The notes under the pieces are model-generated. The model worked only from the letters and a program-made list of their open reading frames with translations, was not told where the DNA came from and searched no databases. Positions 51,346-61,890 of a stretch of DNA of 64,000 nt are shown here, in pieces (the first letter of the stretch is position 1; every line of letters starts with the position of its first letter). The stretch spans positions 52,487,661-52,551,660 of the forward strand of contig CM059189.1 in NCBI GenBank assembly GCA_030323885.1, in the 5' to 3' direction. The stretch comes from Branchipolynoe longqiensis. Lineage: Eukaryota; Annelida; Polychaeta; Phyllodocida; Polynoidae. The position numbers and the translations under genes were made by a program.

Positions 51346-51835
51346 GGCACGTCGGGGGCGGACACGTGAGAGTGGGGACGGGAGGTGCACGTAGAGTAGG
51401 GGGGGACGTGGGGTGGAGGGGGGGTGGGGGGGCAGGGGGGAGAACGTGGGGTGGAAGGTGGTCACGTGGGAAGAGAGGACATGTGGGGGTGGAGGGTGGT
51501 CACGTGAGAAGAAAGGACATGTGGGGGTGGAGGGTGCACCGGTGGTCACGTGTGCGGTGGACACGTGGGGGGGGGGGGAGGAGGCAACTGGGGAGGGGCG
51601 GGGGCGGGGAGTATGCGTCCCTTGAGAACCGGTAATGTTAGCCCTGTGTTGGGGCTATGTCAGTAATGGGTGTGGGGGGGGGGGGGGGGGAGTGTATACA
51701 GCGGACTGTGATTGGTTATTGGCATGGATACAATATACATAGGATTAAAGCAATTCAGTTTCAAGTAATCCCGAGTTTACAATCATATTGTGTGAGTGGT
51801 TTAACGCAATCTGGCGTAATGAATTAAACAGTTTA
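51346..51835. repeat. G-rich tandem sequence, no gene
   Basis: GGACATGTGGGGGTGGAGGG and GGTCACGTG-type units at 51,410-51,580 and a G run at 51,674-51,690. Confidence 0.6.
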
Positions 51836-52433
51836 TACCCCTGTCACACTATGACGTAATGAGCAAACGTGAGCCTAACTTGGTGATATTTTGTCATTAT
51901 GTTGATGTACGTTGGATTACGTTATGAAGACATCATAATGACGTTAAACTGACGTCGAGCTACATCACATTACATCGTGTTACGTCGTGTTACGTCGAGT
52001 TACGTCGAGGTTTTGGACTATGTTCCACTACATTCCACTCGTTGACCCACATTAAAGCCGGTGGAAACGTCCATGCGGCGTAATGGGAAAGTCAGGAGAA
52101 CGTCAGGAGAACATCAGGAGAACGTCGGGAGAACGTCAGGAGAACGTCAGGAGAACGTGCATTCAACGTACGTTCAATGTCTCATGACGTAGCTAACGTC
52201 ACGTAATGTTCTTCTGGCGATGGAATAACGTTCATAACGTTCTGTGAGCGTCATTACGTTGACCTCTCTCGTTGAATGATGGTATCACTACGCTTTACCA
52301 ACATTACGCTCTCGTCCACTACGCTGCATCCACGTTCAACTTGTGCCCAAATTTGCATACCACGCCAAGAAGTTCAACGTTCTTCACGTTCTCCCTACAT
52401 TGACGTCGTTACGTCGTAGTGTGACAGGGCCAT
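51836..52433 (-). mobile_element. variable-body TIR element B, 598 bp
   Basis: The ends are TACCCCTGTCACACTATGAC and, reversed, ATGGCCCTGTCACACTACGA. TA flanks both sides. The body is built of GTTACGTCGA and GAACGTCAGGA motifs. The core GGTTTTGGACTATGTTCC lies 184 bp from the left end, so it is inverted relative to elements A and D. It is non-coding. Confidence 0.85.
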
Positions 52434-53371
52434 TAGAGCGGTGACACTTGTCACGAGTGTTCAGTGTTGTAGTTTGTAGACTGGACCGATTCTGCGCTGG
52501 GCCTATGGTTGTCACTAATTAGACAGAAGTGATGCTAGTGGGCGTGGTCTACGAATGCAGCCATTTTTCTTTTGTGATGGTTTATTTACTCTCTTCATAA
52601 CGAGTAAACCCCATCGCGGCTTATTTTCATCGCTGAACAGAAATAGTCTCAATTTGGTAGTTGCCTTGTCATCTTAGCTGTTGGTAGTTATGTTTGTTTT
52701 TGGTGGGGTTTTTTTGGTGCCACATTTGCAACATTTTGGTATTTACCTACCCCCTACGCTACTGTTTGTAGGGATACTCAGTTTACGCTGTGACTTTGTG
52801 CGGTCGGGGTATGAGGTCATTTGAAGAATTGTTAGGAGTTAGGTCTTGAATGATGGTTGAGAGTGCGCACATACTACATCAGACGACCTCGCAGCCATTG
52901 TTCTTAGAAAATTACCTCTAGCCCCTTTATTGTAGTTTTAGGTTGGTGAAATTCATAGTCAGTGGAGTTTGACCTAAAATTTGAGGGAATCGTGCACTAA
53001 TTCCCTTTTGAGGCCCCATAACCATGGTTACTCATTCAGTGACCTTGTTTTGTGTATCTTAGACTTTGAAATCAGGGGAACTGGAGTTTGACCTTGAATG
53101 GGTGTTTGACCTTGAATGGGTGTCATGCATTCATTGAAAGGCTGCATTCAGCCATTGCACATTCATCCAGAAACCATGAACATTGTTGAGTATCCATATA
53201 AACATGCATAAATTATATTCATTCATCGGGGTGTTTTTTCTTCCACCTTTTCGTCCTTAAAACCTTCATTAAATACTCAGAAAGCTCAGCAGTGTGTGTG
53301 TGGAATCGAGCATGCGCATAGGCACGGGGGCTTGAATAACACCGTTAAGCCTTCGAACACTTCTATTCTGC
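52434..53371. other. no recognised gene
   Basis: Unique-looking sequence with one small tandem (TTTGACCTTGAATGGGTG twice at about 53,085-53,122). No frame over 80 codons has a recognisable domain. Confidence 0.45.
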
Positions 53372-53682
53372 GCACTGGACGCGGTGGCCGAATCGGTAGA
53401 GCGCAGAACCCCCGGGTGGAAGATTGGGCCTTCGATTCCCGGTCGAGTCAATACTAATGAGTTACAAAATTGATACTTGTCGCTTCCTAGCATGGCGCTT
53501 GGCATTAATAGGATAGGGCAAGGACTGGTTAGCTCAGTGTCAATATAATGTGACTGTATGATATTGGGTTATGGTGCTGACGGCCTGGTCTCCCAGTGGG
53601 GCAGCACTATGAAAGTCGCCATGAGTGTGCACTGTCACAAGTCGGTACCAGACCTAGATGTTGCCAGGACGTAAAATTCCAA
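53372..53682 (+). mobile_element. SINE-1, type I, nearly complete
   Basis: The head GGTGGCCGAATCGGTAGAGC with B-box-like CCTTCGATTCCCGG, the full body, and a short tail. It is a good reference for the type I head. Confidence 0.9.
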
Positions 53683-53912
53683 TGGACTGTACTTTGAGCA
53701 CTGTCATTCGTACAAAGCTGCCTGTTTTAAAATCAAGGCAACAACCCGTGCAAATTATCCAGAACCCTAACCTTCAAATACCTATGAGCAGAATTCTTGT
53801 TTGTCCATCGGTGGCGATGATGACAACAACTCATCATTTATTATGAACTCGTCGATGACCGATGAGTCCAATTTGTGCTTGGAATGTGCGGTGGCACATT
53901 GGACAAGGGTGT

Positions 53913-53964
53913 GTTTGCTTGTTGTTTTATGTCCTAGCAGCATCTAATGTCATATCAGGATGGT
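53913..53964 (-). mobile_element. SINE-1 tail, 5'-truncated
   Basis: GTTGTTTTATGTCCTAGCAG to GTCATATCAGGATGG. 53,683-53,912 shows no feature I can support. Confidence 0.75.
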
Positions 53965-54105
53965 GTATTGTGTGTAGCTGGAGTCAGAGAGTCTGGTAGG
54001 TGACGGAGACAATCTTTCTTCTGCCGATACTGATGCTTAGGATGATATATACCATCAGTTTCAAACCATGCTCTGCCTTTGCTAATATAAGCTCACCATG
54101 AACTC

Positions 54106-54500
54106 TAGATAAAAGATTCACCCCGTACTTACAGTACAGGGGTGAAAACCAGCCTTATATAAAAATGGTCGAAGAATTGAGAGCCTAATTTCACAATCTA
54201 AGAAGCAACATTTATTCTTTGTATATATCTTCATGTTTACCCGCTACTTTTGAGTTGGAAAATATAATAAAACGTATACTTTAATACAATTTAAAAGTGA
54301 AATCAACAGCGTTCTCTGGCCGCCATCTTGTCTTTTTGCATTCTCTCCCATTTCACCAACTCTCTTCTGATATAACTAACCATTTGACACTGGTGCCAGG
54401 CATTCTACTTCTTGTTCCATACGAATGCTATTTTCGCCCGAATTTATATAAGGCTGGTCTTCACCCATGTACTACAAGTACCGGGTGAATCTTTTATCTA
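54106..54500. mobile_element. Mutator-like MITE, 395 bp, 9-bp TSD
   Basis: The TIRs begin TAGATAAAAGATTCACCC. The perfect duplication CATGAACTC lies at 54,097-54,105 and 54,501-54,509. The interior (CGCTACTTTTGAGTTGGAAA, GGCCGCCATCTTGTCTTTTT) matches the copy at 36,625-37,042. Confidence 0.92.
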
Positions 54501-54597
54501 CATGAACTCCTGTCCTTGACAGCTGTTTCCCAGGTTTCAGTGTTGAGATTTTATTTTTCTTTTTCTTTTTTTTTCTTGATGATTTATACTACCCATC

Positions 54598-54880
54598 ATG
54601 GATAAGTCTGAATAGACTTGTTTTCACCATTAGACAGTTTGTCGAAAGAAAGCCCAAGCCTACACTTTTACCGACCCAGGGGATTTTTAACCTCCCACAC
54701 CACATAGACATGGTATGAGAGCAACCGTCCTTTGGTGATGCTGTAAGTTATACATGGCGGTGGAAATCCAAATTGGCAGAGGTGGGGGGGATGGGGAATC
54801 GAACCACCAACCTTCAGATTAGGCACCCGACCTAGACAAAAGTCAGACACTCTAACCACTCTGCCACAGAGAACACCACA
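54598..54880 (-). mobile_element. SINE-3, tRNA-derived head
   Basis: On the minus strand: TGGCAGAGTGGTTAGAGTG (A box), a long variable arm, and GGTGGTTCGATTCCCC (B box), then a body of about 180 bp. It differs from SINE-1 and SINE-2. It is the only copy in the window, so the family call is tentative. Confidence 0.6.
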
Positions 54881-55187
54881 TTACACAGATTACATTTCTT
54901 CAGGTCATATTTATTTAGCCACCAGCTCTGAATACGTCAGTGCCCACTCACAGTTCACGGCGTTAGCACGTTCTTTACACCTGCTGTTGACCCAATTAAC
55001 ACGTGCTGGACGCTGCGCGTGCGCAGAACTCCCCTGCGCAGGTTCTGCTGACGCCGCGTTGTTTGTTCTGCTTACACTACACACGTGATAATAAGGAGAG
55101 GTTCTAATTGGTCAGCTGCATCGCGGGAAGGACCGTCCCGCCGGAGGTGACGATGGGCGGTCCCTGTTGCCCTGGTTACGCGAATGT
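54881..55187. other. no recognisable feature
   Basis: Unique sequence containing GCGCGTGCGCAGAACTCCCC. Confidence 0.4.
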
Positions 55188-55502
55188 TGGTTGGTTTTTG
55201 GAGTTTTATGTCCTGGCAACATTTGAGGTCATATCAGGATGGGTACCGACTTGTGACAGTGCACACTCATGGCGACATCATATAGTTCTGCCCCACTGGG
55301 AGCGCGTGACCCGATATCCCACGCCATCACATTATCCTGACACAAAGCCAACCAGTCCTTGCTCATATCCTAATAATGCTGAGCACCTGCCTGGCTAGGA
55401 AGCGACAAGTATCAATTTGATATAAGTCTTTGGTTTGATTCGACTAGGAATCGAACTTCCGCACGGGAGGACTGTGCTCTACCGATTCGGACACTGCGCC
55501 CT
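55188..55502 (-). mobile_element. SINE-1, type I, full length
   Basis: Tail at the left (GGTTTTTGGAGTTTTATGTC) and head at the right (GTGTCCGAATCGGTAGAGCA on the minus strand). Confidence 0.88.
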
Positions 55503-55550
55503 GTGGTTACTTGGACACGTGACGCCCCCTGCCGGGAGTAAAATGATCAA

Positions 55551-55777
55551 AGATTCTGCTATTAACATGCAGCAGAATAGAGATTATTATGGTAAGAAGG
55601 GCCTCAAGGGGCCAGCTGCTACTAGATGTCGCCTCGGTAGAGCTTTGGTCATTTTGTGTAGTATTTGATCACTGTCATCCAGTTGTTTATTGGGTGGGTT
55701 ATACATATAACAGGGCGGGCCGCTGGCCCTTCTTACCATAATAATCTCTATTCTGCTGCCTGTTAATAGCAGAATCT
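55551..55777. mobile_element. foldback element with ~55-bp arms
   Basis: AGATTCTGCTATTAACATGC continues through AGAATAGAGATTATTATGG to AAGAAGGGCC and is mirrored at 55,725-55,777 almost perfectly. No ORF and no clear target duplication are seen. Confidence 0.8.
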
Positions 55778-56077
55778 GTTATTATTGTGGCAAGTGGCCA
55801 CGAGGGCCAGCCGCTCCTTTGTATTGCTGCTGCATGCCTGTGATCATTTGTTTTGTTAACAATAAACAAATCTTAACCATATGCCTCTGGTTCAGGTTGT
55901 TTTTTTTAAACAACTCCCCCCTCCCCCCACACACACTCGCAGGTGTGTTCCACTACGTCTCCCTTACGTGACTACCTTGGTTGCACTATAGGAACTACTC
56001 GGTACTACCCCAGTCTTTCACCTTAGTGGTAGCTGGTTTTCTAGGCTTGTTCCCATATACTTGGGATCAAGTCCGTA
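55778..56077. other. no recognisable gene
   Basis: AT-rich sequence with a T run; it may contain decayed DIRS-type sequence, but I cannot show it. Confidence 0.4.
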
Positions 56078-56495
56078 AAGCTAAGATTCCTTACACGCGG
56101 TATGCGGTATGCGGTATGAGAATGCGAATGCTGCAAAAAATCGGAAAGCATCTAACTTCTAAGTCAATGGGGGTGATTCCTTACGTCCGAATGCGAATGC
56201 GAATGCGAATGCGAATGCGAATGCGGCAACTCGATTAGTCCCTGTAGCGATCGGTGTGGCATGCGGCATGCGGCATGCGGTATGCAAATAGAAACCTCAG
56301 TCGCACGTGTCCATTAGTTTTAGACTAGGAGAGGCGACTGATCATTACGGAACGGTCACACACAGGGCTGCTGATGGGAAACATATGGTAGTCGTGGTGG
56401 TGGGGAGACGCTTTCCGCTTACCGTGTAGAAGGAAACCTCCCATTCGCATACCGCATACCGCATACCGCATACCGCGTGTAAGGAATCTTAGCTT
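56078..56495. mobile_element. ATGCG-type TIR element, 418 bp
   Basis: Perfect 41-bp TIRs start AAGCTAAGATTCCTTACACG, and TA flanks both ends. The interior is collinear with the left part of 44,488-46,288 (TGCAAAAAATCGG, GTAGCGATCGGTG, AGTCGC...GGCGACTGAT), but the short motifs are GTATGCG and CATGCGG instead of ATGCGTA. It has no ORF. Confidence 0.88.
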
Positions 56496-56591
56496 TACCC
56501 CCGTAGTGTCTGTTACTGGTCTGTTATAGAATTTTTTTTAAGTTCCATACTTTCTCGGTCTCCTGACATTCCTTTAACCTAGCTGACCCCC

Positions 56592-57052
56592 TGTGGCGGT
56601 TTCAGCATGTTCCCGTGCTCAGACGTGTACCTCACTTCTGCGCATGCATCAGAATCTAAAAACCATGGCCGTAATCGATTAGCACTACCCGGGCGACTCG
56701 GGTCATCCCAGTCATCAGAATTTCAAATAGAACACGGTGAGTGGAGTCGACAAATACATGTGCCGTGTGCAAAATAAGAATAACTTAGATTAATTAAATG
56801 GAAATATAGGTAAACTAGGCCATCATAAAATACTTTAAATCCTATTTTGCTGTAGTTTTATCGGTTATTTAAAAAAAAAGAAAAAATTGTTCACCCGAGC
56901 ACAGAGAAGCGTATTCGATTATTCGACCCGAGTTTGTAGGATGTGCGCATGCGCCAATAAGTGTCTCGGGTGACCCGAGTTGATGCGAAATCCGCGCATG
57001 CGCAGAAGCAATGGGACACGTCTGAGCACGGGAACACGCTGAAACCACCACA
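56592..57052. mobile_element. Ginger-like TIR element, 461 bp
   Basis: The ends are TGTGGCGGTTTCAGCATGTT and, reversed, TGTGGTGGTTTCAGCGTGTT, similar for about 55 bp. C-rich CCCCC lies on both sides, consistent with a 4-5-bp duplication. The insertion lies inside the RNase H segment of a DIRS-type fragment. Confidence 0.85.
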
Positions 57053-57355
57053 CCCCCTTTCCCTATACATGCCACCACTGTCGTGTTATCTGCATACACC
57101 CTCACATGCATGTTCTCTAGTTTCGGCCGGAGATGTTCTAGCATTCTGCGTATCGCCCTTATTTCCAGCACGTTGATGTGTGTGCTGCTGCTTACTGCTT
57201 CATCCCACTGCTCTCCGTAGTGGGTTTTGTGTGTTTGGCTAAAGTATCCCCAGCCATGTGATGAAGCATCTGTGTAGACACACGCGTCCACTGGTCTGGG
57301 GCGGTAGTCTGTCAGTGCTTCCCCCAGGTTGTCTAGCCAAAATTCGAGACACTCC
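57053..57355 (-). pseudogene. DIRS-type RNase H fragment
   Basis: On the minus strand: FWLDNLGEALTDYRPRP, VYTDASSHGWGYFS (first catalytic Asp), THINVLEIRAIRRML (Glu) and VYADNTTVVACIGKGG (second Asp). This is the DIRS/Ngaro RNase H arrangement. The protein then runs into the Ginger-like insertion. Upstream RT sequence is missing beyond about 57,355. It is a different element from the one at 58,378: the RNase H sequences are only distantly similar. Confidence 0.85.
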
Positions 57356-57381
57356 CTACTCTCTTACTGAGAATACACTTC

Positions 57382-57447
57382 TTGATGTACCCCGTCCTGA
57401 TATGACCTTAGATGTTGCTAGGACGTAAAACAACAACAAACAAACAA
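57382..57447 (+). mobile_element. SINE-1 tail, 5'-truncated
   Basis: CCCCGTCCTGATATGACC to an AACAACAAACAAACAA tail. Confidence 0.85.
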
Positions 57448-57542
57448 TCTTGATGTAGTCCCCGTAATACTGTCTCAGGTTCTAGTTAAGTGCCCTCGCG
57501 ATTACTTTTGTTCGTATTCTCTCCCAGCTGTTCCCCGGTTCC

Positions 57543-57858
57543 CCTTCTAACAGTGCACCCCCATGGCGACTTGATAGTGCTGCCCCACTGGGAAATCAGG
57601 CGGAAGATCTGGAGTTTGATTCCCAGTCGAATGAAACAAAAGACTTTAAAATGTATACTTGTGACTTCCTAGCTTGGCGCTTGGCATTAATAATACAATA
57701 GGATAGGGCAAAGACTGCTTGGCTCAGTGCTGGCGGCCCGATTCCCCAGTGGGACAGCACTATGAATTTGCCATGAGTGCGCACTGTCACAAGTCAGTAC
57801 CCATCCTGATATGACCTTGGATCTTGCCATGATGCAAAACCCCAACAACCAAATAAGC
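57543..57858 (+). mobile_element. SINE-1 with an inverted fragment at its 5' end
   Basis: 57,543-57,600 is a minus-strand piece of the body (GTGCTGCCCCACTGGGAAAT). At 57,602 it switches to a plus-strand head, body and tail (GATTCCCAGTCGAATGAAAC to CAACAACCAAATAAGC). This fits template switching during insertion. Confidence 0.8.
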
Positions 57859-58027
57859 AAATGTTTCTGTTCGCCGCAAGGGAACAGAACACGGACAGTT
57901 GGGAGTGGGTAGGTGCATACTTTTATACCGTCACTCCTGATACGCAGGACTGAAGCAAATACTCAGAATTTCTTTTTGTTTAACTTACAAAGGTAAAAAA
58001 TATCGACACAAAATACCCTCGTGCCCA

Positions 58028-58145
58028 GGCGATATGGCCAAATGAGTTGAGCGTCCGTTTCCGGCTTTGGTAGATCGTGTGATTCAAACTCACGGGTTCG
58101 AAACTAGTCGAGTCAAAATTGATAGTTGTCGCTTCCTAGCTTGGA
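58028..58145 (+). mobile_element. SINE-1 type II head and start of body
   Basis: GCGATATGGCCAAATGAGTT, a B-box-like GGGTTCGAAACTAG, then TTGATAGTTGTCGCTTCC. It breaks at GCTTGG. Confidence 0.8.
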
Positions 58146-58222
58146 TTCGACTGGGAATCAAACTCCCGATCTCTCGCACGGGAAGCCTATGCTCAACCGA
58201 ATCGGACACCGCGTCCGGTCGG
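58146..58222 (-). mobile_element. SINE-1 type I head
   Basis: Read on the minus strand: GTCCGATTCGGTTGAGCATA and GGGAGTTTGATTCCCAG. It abuts the type II head in the opposite orientation. Confidence 0.8.
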
Positions 58223-58377
58223 AGAAGTTAAGATAACCTGGTATTATCAGTTGAACATTCATAATCATATACAATATCAGTAAATCGAGGATCATGTCAG
58301 AGAGCGTGATTTGTTTATACTCTCACAAACAGACTATATAGACAGGATAAAGCATGCTTGCATATATATGCATATAT

Positions 58378-58920
58378 AGACCATACATTTTCACTAAATT
58401 GTCAAATTTTGTCTACCGGTGTGCAGTTAGACATGGTACTGAGCGGATTGTTAATTATTTAGATGATTTTGCGGTGTTAGGTAGGACTTACAGTGATTGT
58501 GTTGAAAATCAGTTCGAATTAATTTCTATATTAAGAAAACTTGGTTTTTATATTAATTTTTCGAAAGTAATTAATCCTGCTACCAATGCTAGATTTTTTG
58601 GCATTATAATAGACAGTGTAGCTATGAAAGTTAGGCTACCTGTGGATAAGGTGAAAAAGCTGAAGTTACATTTAGAAGATTTTGTTGGTAAGAAAAAAGC
58701 TACTCGGAAAGAGCTTGAGCGTTTAGGTGGTCGGTTATCACACTGTTCAGTAGTCGTTAGAGGAGGACGTTCGTTTTCTGCTCGAATTCATGCAGCTGTC
58801 CGTGCTCTGAAACTCCCCTATCATAGGTATAGAATAAATAATGCTTTTCGGGAAGAAGTACGCTGGTGGTTGAGCTACGTAGATCAGTTTAATGGGGAAC
58901 AAAAAATGTTATTGAACTGA
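58378..58920 (+). pseudogene. DIRS-type reverse transcriptase, C-terminal part
   Basis: PYIFTKLSNFVYRC, then IVNYLDDFAVLG with the YLDD catalytic box, LRKLGFYINFSKV, FFGIIIDS and KKATRKELERLGGRLSHCS. The N-terminal half of the RT is missing: homology stops upstream at about 58,378 in AT-rich sequence. The in-frame TGA at 58,918 separates it from RNase H, which continues in the same frame. Confidence 0.88.
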
Positions 58921-59409
58921 ACTGATAGTTTGTCTGTTTATACGGATGCGTCTCAGCAAGGTTATGGAGCGCTGCATGGTTCAGACTGGTGTGTAGGATT
59001 TTTTAATGATAACCGACCTATCCCGAAGCTTGCTCACCATAGAGTCTTAGCTCCTAAGGAGTTAGCGCAAGCGCATATAAACATTAAAGAAATGTGGGCC
59101 GTAGTGGCAGCCGTAGACCGTTGGTGTATGTACTGGAGAGATCGTAATAGTGTATTTATAACTGATAACAATACTGTTCGTTCAGCGCTGGTGAAGGGTG
59201 TTGCAAAGAATCCAGTCATAATGAACTACATCAAACGGATATTTTGGATATCTGTTCATTATAATTTTAAAATATCAGCGGTTCATATAAAAACTGATTA
59301 CAATATAGTTTGTGATGGTATTAGAAGGTGGGATACTCCACATCAGTTAGAAAAGGTGGCAAAAGCTGATAAATTGAAGCTTCTTTGTTGTTCGCATCTT
59401 TTTCATTAA
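58921..59409 (+). pseudogene. DIRS-type RNase H
   Basis: SVYTDASQQGYGALHG (Asp), HINIKEMWAVVAAVDRW (Glu) and VFITDNNTVRSALVKG (Asp), then a C-terminal region ending at TAA 59,407-59,409. In a working element this would form one protein with the RT before it. The terminal stop may be natural, because the recombinase has its own ATG at 59,464. Confidence 0.85.
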
Positions 59410-59463
59410 TTCGACAGACATTGTGTTATAGAGCTGGAGTCACTGCAGAAGGAGTCGAGAGAA

Positions 59464-60390
59464 ATGGCAATGCAGTATTACGCGCCTAATAGTCGTGCTA
59501 CGCGTTCTATGCAAATAAGGAAGTATTTTACTTTCATCGACCAATTTCGTGGGTTGTTGGCTCCTTTGCCTTGTCCCTCCAGTCAAGTTGCTATATATAT
59601 AGCTTGGCTATCTCATAGCTTGAAATACAGTTCTATTACAAATTACTTATCTGCTTAACATTTCTTTTTACGATCTGAGGATGCAGAGCCCATAGACTAT
59701 AAAAACCACACGGTGAAGACTACCTTGGGAGGCATTAAGCGGATTCTCGGGTGTGAAGTAAAAACTGCTAAGCCTATTTTGCCCTCCAATCTATTATTAA
59801 TGTTTGAATTTTTGTCTGACTCCTATGGACATATTGCTACTAGGGCTGCAATCTTAATGGGCTTTAGAGGACTGCTGCGTAAGTGTCAGTTGACACAGTC
59901 CGATTCGACCCTCAGAAGGGCAGATTTTGAGTTTTTCCCTTGGGGGATGATTATATCTGTTAGGCGTTCAAAAACTATTCAATTTAGTGAGCGTGAACTA
60001 CTTATTCCTATTTCTGCTTTGAAAAATAAGGCCCTATGCGCCGTCCACTGGACGAGATTGCATTTTAGTCAGGTGCCTCTGTCGCGGAACGCATCAGCTT
60101 TTCAAGTCCCGTCTCCTTTAGGGGGCTATAAACCATTGTCTTATTCGGTTCTTCAATCGACAATTAAATATTTGTGTGCATTGTCAGGGCTCGACCCTGT
60201 GGATTACTCTTGTCATTCGCTCAGGAGGGGTGGTTGCACCTTTTTGCACATGCAGGGTGCTTCGATAGAGGAAATTAAGGCTCGAGGTGATTGGAAGTCC
60301 GATTGTGTTTATCGTTTCATTACCTTGCCTATTTCTGACCGTATTCTAAATGACATGCAAGTAGCAACTTCGATTGATCTTCGTACATAG
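59464..60390 (+). pseudogene. DIRS-type tyrosine recombinase
   Basis: In DIRS-type elements this enzyme inserts the circular DNA copy by a Cre-like reaction. The N-terminal part MAMQYYAPNSRATRSMQIRK to LSHSLKYSSITNYLSA is followed by an in-frame stop (59,656-59,658). The catalytic part resumes in the same frame: GFRGLLRKCQL (first Arg), CHSLRRGG (HxxR) and GDWKSDCVYRF (Tyr, after the typical Trp). The catalytic Arg-His-Arg-Tyr set is therefore complete and only the N-terminal core-binding half is broken. The stop at 60,388 is followed by a T-run and repeat B1. Confidence 0.88.
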
Positions 60391-60451
60391 TTTTGATTTT
60401 TTTTTTCCCTCTTCATTCTTTTCTTCTTGGCTCGGTCGGGCTTCGGCCCTT

Positions 60452-60668
60452 GGCAGTGGCCCAGCCAGATGTCATTTTGATGTGATGATTCCAATATGTC
60501 TGGTGTACCATATTGTATAGTGCATTGATTATGACTAAATACTATTGACGATGATTGTTCATCCAAGACCATGTTATGCTATTGTCATACATTACTGAGT
60601 TTACTGAGAATAAATGATGTCGCCCTTATGTATAACATCACATTCGACTTCCAGCCTCCTTCGTTACA
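60452..60668 (+). repeat. split direct repeat B1
   Basis: Starts GGCAGTGGCCCAGCCAGATG and ends CAGCCTCCTTCGTTACA. It looks identical to B2 over 217 bp. Confidence 0.92.
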
Positions 60669-60919
60669 ACGCGTATACAGACCCTCTGTATACGGATGTA
60701 AGCTAGAAGGGCTCCGGCTATACTACTTCTCTGCTAATTGCCACAATGGTGGTTCCCGGGTTCGATGCCAGGGGGAAGGGCGGCGCTGCTGTCTGTGCAC
60801 GCCCCCACTGGGCCAAGGTGCACTGGACTTGCCATTCACCTGCCAGTCGCACCCCGAGCAACACCTGCGCGTTTTAATTTTTAATTATTATTATTTTTTT
60901 AATATTTTTTTTACGGTAG
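60669..60919 (+). repeat. spacer A2 between B1 and B2
   Basis: 251 bp starting ACGCGTATACAGACCC, with a short palindrome CGTATACAG...CTGTATACG and ending in a T-rich stretch and ACGGTAG. In a complete element it should be a copy of the 5' repeat A1. Confidence 0.75.
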
Positions 60920-61136
60920 GGCAGTGGCCCAGCCAGATGTCATTTTGATGTGATGATTCCAATATGTCTGGTGTACCATATTGTATAGTGCATTGATTAT
61001 GACTAAATACTATTGACGATGATTGTTCATCCAAGACCATGTTATGCTATTGTCATACATTACTGAGTTTACTGAGAATAAATGATGTCGCCCTTATGTA
61101 TAACATCACATTCGACTTCCAGCCTCCTTCGTTACA
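60920..61136 (+). repeat. split direct repeat B2
   Basis: Second copy of the 217-bp repeat. It ends GTTACA at a TATATATA run. Confidence 0.92.
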
Positions 61137-61202
61137 TATATATATATATGTGTGTGTGTGTGTGGGTGTTTTTCTGTGAGTGTGCGCGTGCAGAAAGGAC
61201 TA

Positions 61203-61398
61203 CAGTAAAACCTCTCTAACCGACCACCTCCACAGATCGACCACTCCCCTATATTGATCACTTTATTTGGGTCCCAAACGATCGCCCAAACAATAAATAC
61301 CATTGTAACGATAAAAAAAACTCCCCAAACCGACCACTTCCCTAAATGGAGCATTTAGAATCGGTCCAATGGTCGGTCGATTTAAAGAGGTTTTACTG
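61203..61398. mobile_element. pogo/Tigger-like MITE, complete, 196 bp
   Basis: The left end is CAGTAAAACCTCTCTAACCG and the right end, reversed, CAGTAAAACCTCTTTAAATC. TA lies on both sides. The ends CAGT...ACTG with a TA duplication are typical of pogo/Tigger. It has no ORF. Confidence 0.9.
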
Positions 61399-61726
61399 TA
61401 GTTCCATCTACCTCCGCTAGGCCCGCCCCACCTCTGGAGCTCTCCGATGTGCGTTGCCATGGTATCGGCGATGACGTCATCCATTGTGACGACGCTTTGA
61501 TGCCTCACGTCGGTGTTAATTAAGAGGCAATCAGATAAGTAATTAGATTTTTAACTTGGCGTTCTCCCTGTGAGTGCGGCACATCAAAGTTCTGCGTTGG
61601 AGTCCCGCAGCGAATGGTCGACGTCACGGCAACCGGGGGTATGTGTGTGTGTGGCGGGGATGGGGTGTTGTTGGTATGGGGGTGGGGGTGGGGGTGGGAG
61701 TGGGGGTGGGGGGATGTTGTCTGCTG

Positions 61727-61890
61727 CAGCCAGCAAGGACTGGTTTAGCTCAGTGTCAGTATAATGTGACTGTGTGGGACATTGGGTGATGGTGACAGAG
61801 GCCTGATCTTCCAGTTCCAGTGAGGCAGCACTATAAAGTCGCCATGAGTGCACACTATCTCAGTGGCTGTGTCACAAGTCAGTACCCACC
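61727..61890 (+). mobile_element. SINE-1, central part
   Basis: AGCAAGGACTGGTTTAGCTC to GTCACAAGTCAGTACCCACC; head and tail are missing. A (GGTGGG)n run precedes it at 61,675-61,712. Confidence 0.8.

Larger units (their letters stand above)
58378..61136 (+). mobile_element. DIRS/Ngaro-type retrotransposon, 5'-truncated
   Basis: The order is RT C-terminal part, RNase H, tyrosine recombinase, then direct repeat B1 (60,452-60,668), spacer (60,669-60,919) and B2 (60,920-61,136). B1 and B2 look identical over 217 bp. The B1-A2-B2 order is the 3' structure known for split-direct-repeat YR retrotransposons. The matching A1 at the 5' end is missing. All three coding segments share one frame, broken by stops at 58,918, 59,407 and 59,656. 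Confidence 0.88.

Noticed and set aside
53375..53450. tRNA gene
   Set aside because: A and B boxes are present, but the sequence continues into the SINE-1 body and does not pair as a full tRNA acceptor stem.
53845..53895. Possible hammerhead ribozyme (CCGATGAGTCC with a following stem)
   Set aside because: The stem TCCAA/TTGGA exists, but the required GAAA after it is missing (GGAATG is present) and no second cleavage-side match is seen.
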